Assembly (NCBI RefSeq): GCF_934560975.1
Contig: NZ_CAKTFO010000001.1
Span: 186,001 to 250,000 of the forward strand
DNA: 64,000 nt
Origin: an uncultured Sphingomonas sp.
GTDB lineage: Bacteria > Pseudomonadota > Alphaproteobacteria > Sphingomonadales > Sphingomonadaceae
Reading direction: 5' to 3'
This document shows, in pieces, positions 36,347 through 43,882 of this stretch (positions are counted from its first letter, which is position 1; the number at the start of each line of letters is the position of its first letter). Position numbers and translations under genes: made by a program. The notes beneath the pieces are model-generated. The model was given only the letters and a program-made list of their open reading frames with translations, was not told where the DNA came from and did no database searches.

Positions 36347-36424
36347 GGCGGTCGTAGCTCAGTTGGTTAGAGCATCGGTTTGTGGTACCGAGGGTCGCGG
36401 GTTCAAGTCCCGTCGTCCGCCCCA
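36347..36424 (+). tRNA. tRNA-His (anticodon GTG)
   Basis: A full cloverleaf can be drawn: acceptor GCGGTCG (36348-36354) with CGTCCGC (36414-36420), D stem GCTC/GAGC, anticodon stem TCGGT/ACCGA around TTGTGGT with anticodon GTG at 36382-36384, T stem GCGGG/CCCGT with loop TTCAAGT, and an encoded CCA at 36422-36424. The discriminator is C73 and the base at 36347 is G, so the extra G-1 used by histidyl-tRNA synthetase is encoded. Position 5 with 68 is a T-T mismatch in the acceptor stem. Confidence 0.97.
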
Positions 36425-36809
36425 GCATTTCTCTGCAGCGTGATAGTCGTTGCGTTCCCAGGCGCAGGGTGGACGTACTGCTTCGCAGATTGATGGCGGC
36501 AACTGCCGGACCATAGGTGCCTTCGCAAGGGGGAGGGCATGCCGATTTGCTCAGCGACGGTCTCGGTGCATCAGCCAAACCCCATGACATTTCGGGGTTT
36601 TTAGGCGCATTGTGATGCTGGACTATGAACCCGCCGAATATGAAGCGGCCGCCGCGGGATCAGCCGGGCCCTCATGTATGTCATTGCGATGACGTTTCTA
36701 AATTTCTAATCTAGATCAGTATTCCAGCAATATAAGTTGCAATTGTGGTAAGCCGCAGCATAGCTTTGTGGTCACCAAGGTGCCGTCCACCACTCTGCCG
36801 GGTAATCTG
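36425..36809. other. Intergenic region after tRNA-His with a terminator-like hairpin and an AT-rich promoter-like segment
   Basis: No gene is visible. A hairpin at 36577-36602 (listed separately) could end the tRNA transcript. From 36680 to 36745 the DNA is clearly richer in A/T than the rest of the window and holds a weak sigma70-like pair: TTGCGA at 36684-36689, a 17-base spacer, and TAATCT at 36707-36712, oriented towards the oxygenase gene. The promoter is a guess from spacing and composition only. Confidence 0.4.
36577..36602 (+). terminator. Rho-independent terminator-like hairpin
   Basis: AAACCCC (36577-36583) pairs with GGGGTTT (36594-36600) around a 10-base loop and the stem runs into TTTTT. 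It lies about 150 bases past tRNA-His and reads as a terminator on the plus strand; the stem's A-run also makes it weakly bidirectional. Confidence 0.6.
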
Positions 36810-37691
36810 ATGGCTTCAAAACGGGTTCTTGATCGGACGATCGACCGGCTCGCGGTGCGCAGTCGCCTGTTGCGCTTCAAGCTGCTGAACCGATGGCGAT
36901 CGGACGGCATCAGCCGGCGTCAGGCCTCTTTCACCCCGCGCGACATCCCGCCGGTGGGCTGGGATATGTTGCGGGCGGTGCGCGAGCAGGGGGTGGGCTT
37001 GTTGCCGGGCATTGCCGCTTTGCTCGGGCCGGCCAGCGGCGCGATCGTCGACGATCTGGTTCGCCGCGGCAGCGGGGCTTGGCACTGGCCGGCAGAAGGA
37101 CTTCTCGAATCCGAGGATATCTACACGCTGGCGCCCGAGGTCTACCGCTTGGGGCTGGAACCGGGACTGCTCGACCTTGCGGAGAACTATCTGGCCGAAC
37201 CGTGCTTCTACATGGGATGTTCCATGAAGCGGGAGGGGGTGACCTCCTCCATGGCGGGCACGCGTCAATGGCATCTCGATATCGAGGATGACCGCATGCT
37301 GCGCGTCATCATGTACCTCAACGATGTCGAGCTTGGCGGCGGCACCTTCTCCTACATCGATCGTGCGGCGAGCGCGATGGCCCGCAGCCGGCTGAATTAC
37401 GCATCCGGCTACGTGCCCGATACGCAGATGCGGGTGGTCGCGGATGAATCCAGTTGGAACAGGGTGCTCGCACCCGCAGGCGGGGTGCTCGCGTTTGACG
37501 GGACCAAGATCTTTCACCGGGTCGAGCGTCCGACCGCGCGCGAGCGGTTTTCGCTGTCGCTGACCTATTCCACCCGCCATCCGCGCCAGGTGATGCGCGT
37601 GGTCCGGCTGCAGCAGCAGAGCCGACGCGACCTGCTTGCCAGCCTGTCGGAGCGGCAGCGCGCCTGCATTCCCTCGCCCCGTTACCTCTGA
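36810..37691 (+). CDS. 2OG-Fe(II) oxygenase-like protein (phytanoyl/prolyl hydroxylase fold)
   Basis: 293 residues from the ATG at 36810; a GTG at 36768 would add 14 residues and neither has a strong ribosome site. The first 60 residues are basic (RSRLLRFKLLNRWRSDGISR). The double-stranded beta-helix core shows WHLDIEDD near residue 153 (HxD iron ligands), LNDVELGGGTFSYI, a distal histidine in KIFHRVERP near residue 236 and RERFSLSLTY, whose arginine would hold 2-oxoglutarate. This complete HxD...H...R set suggests an active dioxygenase. The substrate is unknown; resemblance is to hydroxylases of small metabolites or lipids. It stands alone between tRNA-His and the leucine dehydrogenase gene. 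Confidence 0.65.
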   Translation: MASKRVLDRTIDRLAVRSRLLRFKLLNRWRSDGISRRQASFTPRDIPPVGWDMLRAVREQGVGLLPGIAALLGPASGAIVDDLVRRGSGAWHWPAEGLLESEDIYTLAPEVYRLGLEPGLLDLAENYLAEPCFYMGCSMKREGVTSSMAGTRQWHLDIEDDRMLRVIMYLNDVELGGGTFSYIDRAASAMARSRLNYASGYVPDTQMRVVADESSWNRVLAPAGGVLAFDGTKIFHRVERPTARERFSLSLTYSTRHPRQVMRVVRLQQQSRRDLLASLSERQRACIPSPRYL

Positions 37692-37797
37692 CCGGGCAGA
37701 TCGGACGCGGCAAATTTCCGGGACAGCTTTGGGTAGCGCCATCTGGATCCAAACATTATTGCGCGCCTCTGAAATATTCTGAAGTTCGGAGTCGCTC

Positions 37798-38847
37798 ATG
37801 CCTGCCTTGTGGAACCTGCCCGATTTCGACGCGCATGAGGGCGTCCACTTCTTCACCGATGCCAGGAGCGGGCTGCGCGCGGTGATCGCGGTCCATTCCA
37901 CCCATCTCGGTCCGGCGGCGGGCGGCACGCGGTTCTGGCATTATGCCGACGATGCCGATGCGGTGACCGACGCGCTGCGCCTGTCGCGCGGCATGAGCTT
38001 CAAGAACGCCATGGCCGGCCTGCCGATGGGCGGCGGCAAGGGCGTGATATTGGCCGGTCCGGAACGCGCCAAGTCACCCGAACTGCTTGCCGCCTTCGGC
38101 CGCGCGGTCGATTCCCTCGGCGGCCGCTACGTCACCGCCGAGGATGTCGGCATGGGCGAGGCGGACCTGGTCGCGATCGGCAACGAGACCCGCTACGTCT
38201 GCGGCCTGCCGGTGGGCGAGGGTGCGGCCGGCGGCGATCCCGGGCCCTACACCGCGATGGGCGTGTTCCTGGGCGTCAAGGCCGCGATCAAGCACGCGCT
38301 GGGCAAGGACAGCGCGGACGGCGTGCATGTCGCCGTGCAGGGCGTGGGTTCGGTCGGCGGCGGGCTCGCCCGCTTGCTGGCGGCGGAGGGCGCGCGCCTG
38401 ACCCTCGCCGACGTGGATGCCGCCCGGGCCGAGGCGCTGGCGGGCGAACTGGGGGCGGCCACCGTTCCAGCCGACCGGATCGTTGGGGTGGAGGCGGACG
38501 TGCTCAGCCCCTGCGCCTTGGGGGCGATCCTGACGGAACAGAGCATCGCCGCCTTGAAGGTGAAGGCCGTTGCGGGCGGCGCCAACAACCAGCTGGCCAC
38601 CCCGGACGACGGCGCCCGCCTCCATGCGCGCGGCATCCTCTATGCACCCGATTACGTCATCAATGCCGGCGGCATCATCAACGTCGCGCTGGAATATCTG
38701 GGCCAGGGCGACCGCGCCGAAGTCGAGTCCCGCCTGCACCAGATTCCGGTGCGGCTGGAATCGATCTGGGCCGAAAGCGAGAAGACCGGCGAAACCGAGG
38801 CGGCGGTGGCCGATCGCATGGCGATGGCGCTGATCGGCCGCGCCTGA
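37798..38847 (+). CDS. Leu/Phe/Val/Glu-family amino acid dehydrogenase
   Basis: 349 residues, the usual length for leucine/valine dehydrogenases. The substrate-binding part has LGPAAGGTRFWHYADDADAV and MSFKNAMAGLPMGGGKGVIL, with the glycine-rich loop and the catalytic lysine of the family. The Rossmann domain (VAVQGVGSVGGGLARLLAAE, LTLADVDAARAEALAG) binds NAD. It would deaminate a branched or aromatic L-amino acid to its 2-oxo acid. The gene is preceded by a CGGAG ribosome site and followed by ileS on the same strand after about 60 bases. Exact specificity cannot be read from sequence alone. Confidence 0.9.
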   Translation: MPALWNLPDFDAHEGVHFFTDARSGLRAVIAVHSTHLGPAAGGTRFWHYADDADAVTDALRLSRGMSFKNAMAGLPMGGGKGVILAGPERAKSPELLAAFGRAVDSLGGRYVTAEDVGMGEADLVAIGNETRYVCGLPVGEGAAGGDPGPYTAMGVFLGVKAAIKHALGKDSADGVHVAVQGVGSVGGGLARLLAAEGARLTLADVDAARAEALAGELGAATVPADRIVGVEADVLSPCALGAILTEQSIAALKVKAVAGGANNQLATPDDGARLHARGILYAPDYVINAGGIINVALEYLGQGDRAEVESRLHQIPVRLESIWAESEKTGETEAAVADRMAMALIGRA

Positions 38848-38908
38848 TCGCAACATCGTTCAGGAAGGTTTGTTTGGCGCGCGCTCTCGGCTAAAGCGCG
38901 CGCCAGCC

Positions 38909-41812
38909 ATGTCAGACACGCCCGAAACCAAGCGCGATTATCGCGACACCGTCTTCCTGCCGAAGACCGACTTCCCCATGAAGGCGGGTCTTGCCGCCAA
39001 GGAGCCGGCGATCCTCGCCAAATGGCAGGTGGACGCGCTTTACGACCGGATCCGCGCGGCGCGCGCCGGGCGCGAACGCTTCATCCTCCACGACGGCCCG
39101 CCCTACGCCAATGGCGACATCCACATGGGCCATGCGATGAACAAGGTGCTGAAGGACATCGTCGTCCGCACCCAGTCGCTGATGGGCAAGGATGCGCCCT
39201 ACGTTCCCGGCTGGGACTGTCACGGCCTGCCGATCGAATGGAAGGTCGAGGAGGCCTATCGCGCCAAGAAGCAGAACAAGGACGAGGTGCCGGTCGACCA
39301 GTTCCGGGCCGAATGCCGCGCCTATGCCGCCAAGTGGGTCGACGTGCAGCGCGATCAGTTCCAGCGCCTGGGCGTGATGGGCGAGTGGGACGATCCCTAC
39401 CTGACCATGAACTACGCCTCGGAAGCGATCATCGCCGGCGAACTGCTCAAGTTTGCGGAAACCGGCCAGATCTATCGCGGTGCCAAGCCGGTGATGTGGT
39501 CGCCCGTCGAAAAGACCGCCTTGGCCGAGGCCGAGGTCGAGTATGAGGACATCACCTCCACCCAGATCGACGTCGCGTTCGAGATTGTCGAGAGCCCGAT
39601 TGCGGAACTGGTCGGCGCTTACGCGGTGATCTGGACGACCACGCCTTGGACAATTCCGGTCAACCAGGCGTTGGCCTTTGGGCCGGAGGTTGGGTACGCT
39701 TTGCTTGAGACGGCCAAGGGAAAGTTTTTGGTTGCCGGAGCTCTCGCAGGTGAGTTTGTCCGCCGTGCGGGCCTTTCTGAATTGGACGAAACCGCAGACA
39801 GTCTCAAGACATGGGACTACCTCGGTCTTCCGTGGAGCGATGAAGCGCAGATTGAGAACATAAGCTGGCATGGCTTAGGTTCCGCCCTAGCCGGCACGAT
39901 GGTCCGTCACCCCATGCACCATCTTGGCGGCTTCTTCGCCAAGCCACGCCCGATGCTGCCGGGCGATTTCGTCACCACCGATGCCGGCACCGGCCTCGTC
40001 CATATGTCGCCGGATCATGGCGAAGACGATTTCCTGCTGTGCAAGGAGCATGGCATCGATCCCGTCTTCGCGGTCGAGGGCGATGGCAAGTATCGCGCCG
40101 ACTGGCCGTGGCTGGGCGGGCAGGGGAGCGTCATCAACCCCAAGTTCAACAGCCCCGAAGGCCCGATCTGTACCGCCCTGCGCGAAACCGGCGCTTTGCT
40201 TGCCGCCAGCGCGGACTTCCAGCACAGCTATCCGCACAGCTGGCGCTCCAAGGCGAAGGTGATCTTCCGCGCGACCCCGCAATGGTTCATCGCCATGGAT
40301 CGGCCTATCGCGGCGGAGATCGATGCGGCCGAGGGGCTGGACGACGGCAATGGGGCCAACGCCGTGACCCTGCGCCAGCTGGCGCTCGACGCGATCGCAC
40401 GCACCCGCTTCGTGCCGGAAAAGGGGCGCAACCGCATCGGATCGATGGTGGAGGGGCGGCCCGACTGGGTGATCTCCCGCCAGCGCGCGTGGGGCGTGCC
40501 GATCGCGCTCTACGTCAACAAGGCGACGGGCGAGTATCTGCGCGATGAACAGGTCAATGTCCGCATCCTCGCCGCGTTTCGCGAAGGCGGGGCCGATGCC
40601 TGGTTCACCGCCGATCATCAAACCCTGCTCGGCCCCGATTACGCCCTGGCTGATTACGAGCCGCAACGCGACATTCTCGACGTCTGGTTCGACAGCGGCT
40701 CCACCCACGCCTTCACGGTCGAGGCGCGCTATGGCGAGGGCGTTCGCGCCAACCTCTATCTGGAAGGGTCGGACCAGCATCGCGGCTGGTTCCAGTCCTC
40801 GCTGCTGGAAAGCTGCGGCACGCGCGGGCGTGCGCCCTATGATGCGGTGCTGACCCACGGCTTCGCGCTGGACGGACAGGGGCGCAAGATGTCCAAGTCA
40901 ATCGGCAACGTGGTCGATCCGCTCAAGATCATCGGCGAGAGCGGCGCGGACATTCTGCGCCTGTGGGTCGCGTCGACCGACTATTTCGAGGATGTGCGCA
41001 TCGGCAAGGAGATCCTGGCCGGCACGTCGGACGCCTATCGCAAGCTGCGCAACACGTTCCGCTATCTGCTCGGCGCGCTGGACGGCTTTGCGGAGGAGGA
41101 GCGGGTCGCGGCGGACGCGATGCCGGACCTGGAACGCTATGTCCTGCATCTGCTGAGCGCGCTCGATGCGGAGTTGAAGGCGGCGGCGGATGCGTTTGAG
41201 TTCAACCGCTACGCCCGCGCGCTGACCGACTTCTGCAACAACGATCTGTCGGCCTTCTTCTTCGATATCCGCAAGGATTCGCTGTATTGCGATGCGCCGA
41301 CCGATGCGAAGCGGCGCGCCTACCGCACCACGCTGGACATCCTGTTCCACGCTTTGGTCCGCTATGCCGCGCCGATCCTGTGCTTCACGGCAGAGGAGGC
41401 GTGGGGCACGCGCTATCTGGACGGCGGATCGGTCCACCTGCTGGAATGGCCGGAAACCGAGGCCGACTGGGCCGATGCGCGCCTGGCCGAGCAGTGGGAA
41501 GAATTGCGCGCGCTGCGCCAGGTGGTCAGCGCCGAAATCGAGCCCAAGCGCCGCGCCAAGGAAATCGGGTCGAGCCTGGAGGCGCGCGTGGTCATCGGCC
41601 TGCCCGACGAGCGCGACCGTCCCAACGTCACCAGCGGCGAACTGGCCGAGCTGCTGATCGTGTCCGACGCGATGATCGACACGGTGGCGCATGGCCCGGT
41701 GGCGATCGTGCACCGCACCGACAATCACAAATGCGGCCGTTGCTGGCGGCATTTGCCGGAGGTGACCGAGGACGGCGACCTGTGTGCCCGCTGCGAGCAG
41801 GTGGTGGGATGA
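38909..41812 (+). CDS. ileS: Isoleucyl-tRNA synthetase
   Basis: 967 residues from the ATG at 38909 (MSDTPETKRDYRDTVFLPKT); an upstream in-frame start adds an unconserved tail. The class I motifs are present: HMGH in NGDIHMGHAMNK near residue 72 and KMSKS in GRKMSKSIGN near residue 660. WTTTPWTIPVNQAL opens the CP1 editing domain. The C-terminus has a zinc finger with CGRCWRHLP and CARCEQ. Residues about 251-331 are encoded by DNA of clearly different composition (listed separately), yet the frame is intact. It overlaps lspA by ATGA, a frequent proteobacterial arrangement. Confidence 0.98.
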   Translation: MSDTPETKRDYRDTVFLPKTDFPMKAGLAAKEPAILAKWQVDALYDRIRAARAGRERFILHDGPPYANGDIHMGHAMNKVLKDIVVRTQSLMGKDAPYVPGWDCHGLPIEWKVEEAYRAKKQNKDEVPVDQFRAECRAYAAKWVDVQRDQFQRLGVMGEWDDPYLTMNYASEAIIAGELLKFAETGQIYRGAKPVMWSPVEKTALAEAEVEYEDITSTQIDVAFEIVESPIAELVGAYAVIWTTTPWTIPVNQALAFGPEVGYALLETAKGKFLVAGALAGEFVRRAGLSELDETADSLKTWDYLGLPWSDEAQIENISWHGLGSALAGTMVRHPMHHLGGFFAKPRPMLPGDFVTTDAGTGLVHMSPDHGEDDFLLCKEHGIDPVFAVEGDGKYRADWPWLGGQGSVINPKFNSPEGPICTALRETGALLAASADFQHSYPHSWRSKAKVIFRATPQWFIAMDRPIAAEIDAAEGLDDGNGANAVTLRQLALDAIARTRFVPEKGRNRIGSMVEGRPDWVISRQRAWGVPIALYVNKATGEYLRDEQVNVRILAAFREGGADAWFTADHQTLLGPDYALADYEPQRDILDVWFDSGSTHAFTVEARYGEGVRANLYLEGSDQHRGWFQSSLLESCGTRGRAPYDAVLTHGFALDGQGRKMSKSIGNVVDPLKIIGESGADILRLWVASTDYFEDVRIGKEILAGTSDAYRKLRNTFRYLLGALDGFAEEERVAADAMPDLERYVLHLLSALDAELKAAADAFEFNRYARALTDFCNNDLSAFFFDIRKDSLYCDAPTDAKRRAYRTTLDILFHALVRYAAPILCFTAEEAWGTRYLDGGSVHLLEWPETEADWADARLAEQWEELRALRQVVSAEIEPKRRAKEIGSSLEARVVIGLPDERDRPNVTSGELAELLIVSDAMIDTVAHGPVAIVHRTDNHKCGRCWRHLPEVTEDGDLCARCEQVVG
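39659..39900 (+). other. Composition-anomalous patch inside ileS
   Basis: By hand count GC is 55-57% over 39721-39900 compared with about 67% in the next 60 bases, and codons such as TTA, CTA, ATA, TCT, GGA, CTT and TTT, rare elsewhere in the window, cluster here. It encodes residues about 251-331 in the CP1 editing domain without breaking the frame. The simplest reading is replacement of a short ileS segment by recombination with DNA from a lower-GC donor. Confidence 0.65.
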
Positions 41813-42306
41813 GCCCGCGTCCGCTCGGTTGGATCGTGGCGGCAACCGTGTTCGCCCTCGACCAGCTGACCAAATGGGTCATCACCGGGCCGCTGAGGCT
41901 GCCTTATATCGACCAGGTCGAGGTGCTGCCGATCTTTCGCCTGATCTGGGTCGCCAATCATGGCGTGTCGATGGGGTTCCTGACCGCCAACAGCGACATG
42001 CAGCGGTGGGTGCTGGCGCTGGTCACGGCCGGCATCGCCCTGTTCGTGGCGTTCTGGATGTGGCGGGAACGGCGGACGTGGGACGTGGTGGCGTTGGGCT
42101 GCGTCCTCGGTGGCGCGCTCGGCAACATCCTGGATCGGGTGCGGCTGGGCTATGTTACCGATTTCTTGAACCTTCACTTTGGCGCATGGTCGCCCTTTTT
42201 GGTCTTCAATGTCGCCGATGCAGCGATTAGCATCGGCGTGGCCCTGTTGGTGCTCCGCGCAGTCCTGACGCGCGACGTGCCGGCCCCCGCGGAGGAATCG
42301 AAGTGA
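41809..42306 (+). CDS. lspA: Lipoprotein signal peptidase (signal peptidase II)
   Basis: 165 residues. Four membrane helices; the catalytic aspartates are in GNILDRVRLGYVTDFLNLHF and FNVADAAISIGV, the family's two invariant blocks. ALDQLTKWVI near the N-terminus is also conserved. LspA cuts prolipoproteins before the acylated cysteine in the inner membrane; the BamF-like lipoprotein encoded next, whose start overlaps this stop (TGATG), is a natural client. The ATG at 41809 overlaps the ileS stop; longer versions of the frame run out of phase inside ileS and are not real. Confidence 0.97.
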   Translation: MSPRPLGWIVAATVFALDQLTKWVITGPLRLPYIDQVEVLPIFRLIWVANHGVSMGFLTANSDMQRWVLALVTAGIALFVAFWMWRERRTWDVVALGCVLGGALGNILDRVRLGYVTDFLNLHFGAWSPFLVFNVADAAISIGVALLVLRAVLTRDVPAPAEESK

Positions 42307-42734
42307 TGAACAAGCGTAACCTGGCCGCCGCGTGCACGCTGGCGCTGCTCGCGCTCGCCGGCTGCCGCAGCAGCGAAAGCTCGGGCGTGTTCGCCGCGCG
42401 CAAGGGCGTGCCGAACGAATTCGCGGTCGGCCGCGCCGCGCCGCTGACCGTGCCGCCGGACTTCGCGATGGTGCCGCCCAAGCCGGGCCAGCCGCGCCCG
42501 CAGGATGCCGACAGCTCGCAACAGGCGCTGGACGTGCTGTTCGGCGGCCGTCGTCCGGTCAGCCAGGGCGAGCAGGCCTTGCTCCAGTCAGCCGGCCCCG
42601 CCGCTCCGGCAGGCGTCCGCTCGCAGGCGGGCAGCAACAATACGACGGTGGTGGACAAGGGTGCGGCGACGCGCGACATCATCAACGCGCCCGCTTCGTC
42701 CAACCCACAGGCGAACGCCACCACCCCGCAATAA
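42306..42734 (+). CDS. DUF3035/BamF-type outer membrane lipoprotein
   Basis: 142 residues. A lipoprotein signal (MNKRNLAAACTLALLALAGC, acylated Cys at about residue 20) precedes a short low-complexity protein with RKGVPNEFAVGRAAPLTVPP and DFAMVPPKPGQPRPQDADSS, a phrase typical of DUF3035. In Caulobacter a member of this family (BamF) belongs to the outer-membrane barrel assembly complex, so that is the likely role. GGAGG precedes the start. It is the third gene of the ileS-lspA block. Confidence 0.85.
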   Translation: MNKRNLAAACTLALLALAGCRSSESSGVFAARKGVPNEFAVGRAAPLTVPPDFAMVPPKPGQPRPQDADSSQQALDVLFGGRRPVSQGEQALLQSAGPAAPAGVRSQAGSNNTTVVDKGAATRDIINAPASSNPQANATTPQ

Positions 42735-42757
42735 CGGCCTGCGACAAGGAGCGCGTG

Positions 42758-43675
42758 ATGGCGGTCAGGAACAGCCGTGTCGACGGGGTCGATCTGGTGG
42801 TCCTGCCGCCCTCGCGTGATCTGGGCGACGGCTTCACCGTGCGCAGGGCGCTGCCCCAGCCGCAGCGGCGCATGGTCGGTCCGTTCATCTTCTTCGACCA
42901 GATCGGGCCTGTGGAGCTGCGGCCGGGCACCGGCCTGGATGTACGCCCGCATCCGCATATCGGCCTGGCGACCATCACCTATCTGTTCGATGGCGAGATC
43001 CTGCACCGCGACAGCGTGGGCTCGGTCCAGCCGATCCGTCCGGGCGAGGTCAACTGGATGACAGCCGGGCGCGGCATCGTCCATTCGGAGCGCAGCCCGG
43101 ATGCCGCCCGCGCCATCGGCCCCAATATGTCCGGCCTGCAACTGTGGGTGGCGCTGCCCGCCGCGCATGAGGAAACTGCCCCCACATTCGTCCATCATGG
43201 CGCAAGCGAGATACCGGAAGGGCGGATGGACGGCGTTGCCGTGCGCCAGATCGTCGGTGCGGCCGATGGCCTGGTCTCGCCCGTGAAGACCTTGTCCGAC
43301 ATGATCTATCTGGAGGCGACGCTGCCGCCAGGCGGTCGCTACCGCGTGCCGGAGGACCAGGTGGAGCGTGCCTTCTACCTCCTCTCGGGCGAGGTGACGG
43401 TGGATGGCCAGCCGTTCGGCCCGTCCGAACTGGTCGTGCTGAAACCCGGGGCGGAGATCGTGCTGGAAAGCGCACGCGGCGCGCGCCTGGTGGTGGTCGG
43501 CGGGGAGCCGTTTCCGGAACCGCGCCACATCTACTGGAACTTCGTGTCCAGCCGCGCCGACCGGATCGAACAGGCCAAGCAGGACTGGCGCGCGGGCTTG
43601 TTTCCGGCCGTGCCGGAAGAACGCGAGTTCATCCCGCTGCCGCCCGATCCCGCTCCGCCGGTCCGCTATCCCTGA
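42758..43675 (+). CDS. Pirin-family cupin protein
   Basis: 305 residues from the ATG at 42758 (a GTG one codon earlier is possible). The N-terminal cupin has VRPHPHIGLATITYLFDGEI followed by LHRDSVGSVQPIRPGEVNWM and GRGIVHSERS, giving the histidine/glutamate metal site of pirins. The second cupin (ERAFYLLSGEVTVDGQPFGP) ends in the family's FPEPRHIYWNFVSSR. Pirins are iron-binding proteins, some with quercetinase activity or regulatory roles; which applies is not visible. It follows the BamF-like gene by 23 bases on the same strand and converges on gdh. Confidence 0.93.
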   Translation: MAVRNSRVDGVDLVVLPPSRDLGDGFTVRRALPQPQRRMVGPFIFFDQIGPVELRPGTGLDVRPHPHIGLATITYLFDGEILHRDSVGSVQPIRPGEVNWMTAGRGIVHSERSPDAARAIGPNMSGLQLWVALPAAHEETAPTFVHHGASEIPEGRMDGVAVRQIVGAADGLVSPVKTLSDMIYLEATLPPGGRYRVPEDQVERAFYLLSGEVTVDGQPFGPSELVVLKPGAEIVLESARGARLVVVGGEPFPEPRHIYWNFVSSRADRIEQAKQDWRAGLFPAVPEEREFIPLPPDPAPPVRYP

Positions 43676-43734
43676 CGCCGTGGTCGGCGGGGCGTAGACG
43701 CGTCGGACTTCATCCGATTTTACACCACAACAAC

Positions 43735-43754
43735 GCTCCCCCGCAGGCGGGAGC
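43735..43754. repeat. REP-like palindrome, copy 2
   Basis: GCTCCCCCGCAGGCGGGAGC: GCTCCC pairs with GGGAGC and the stem extends inward through CCGC/GCGG. It sits in the gap between the convergent pirin and gdh genes, beside copy 3. Confidence 0.6.
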
Positions 43755-43779
43755 CCAGGCGTTCAAGCGGCATTCTCCA

Positions 43780-43816
43780 ACTCCCATGCTCCCGCCCTCG
43801 CGGGAGCATGGGGAGT
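43780..43816. repeat. REP-like palindrome, copy 3 (long hairpin), possible bidirectional terminator
   Basis: The arm 43780-43794 (ACTCCCATGCTCCCG) pairs with 43801-43816 with a single bulged base, leaving a six-base loop, one of the strongest hairpins in the window. Lying between two convergent genes it could stop transcription from both sides. Its inner GCTCCCG/CGGGAGC matches the other copies. Confidence 0.65.
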
Positions 43817-43882
43817 GTCTGGCCGCAAGCCGGACAGAAGCCGAGAACGATCTAGTCGCTCTGATGCTCCACCCGACAGGCG

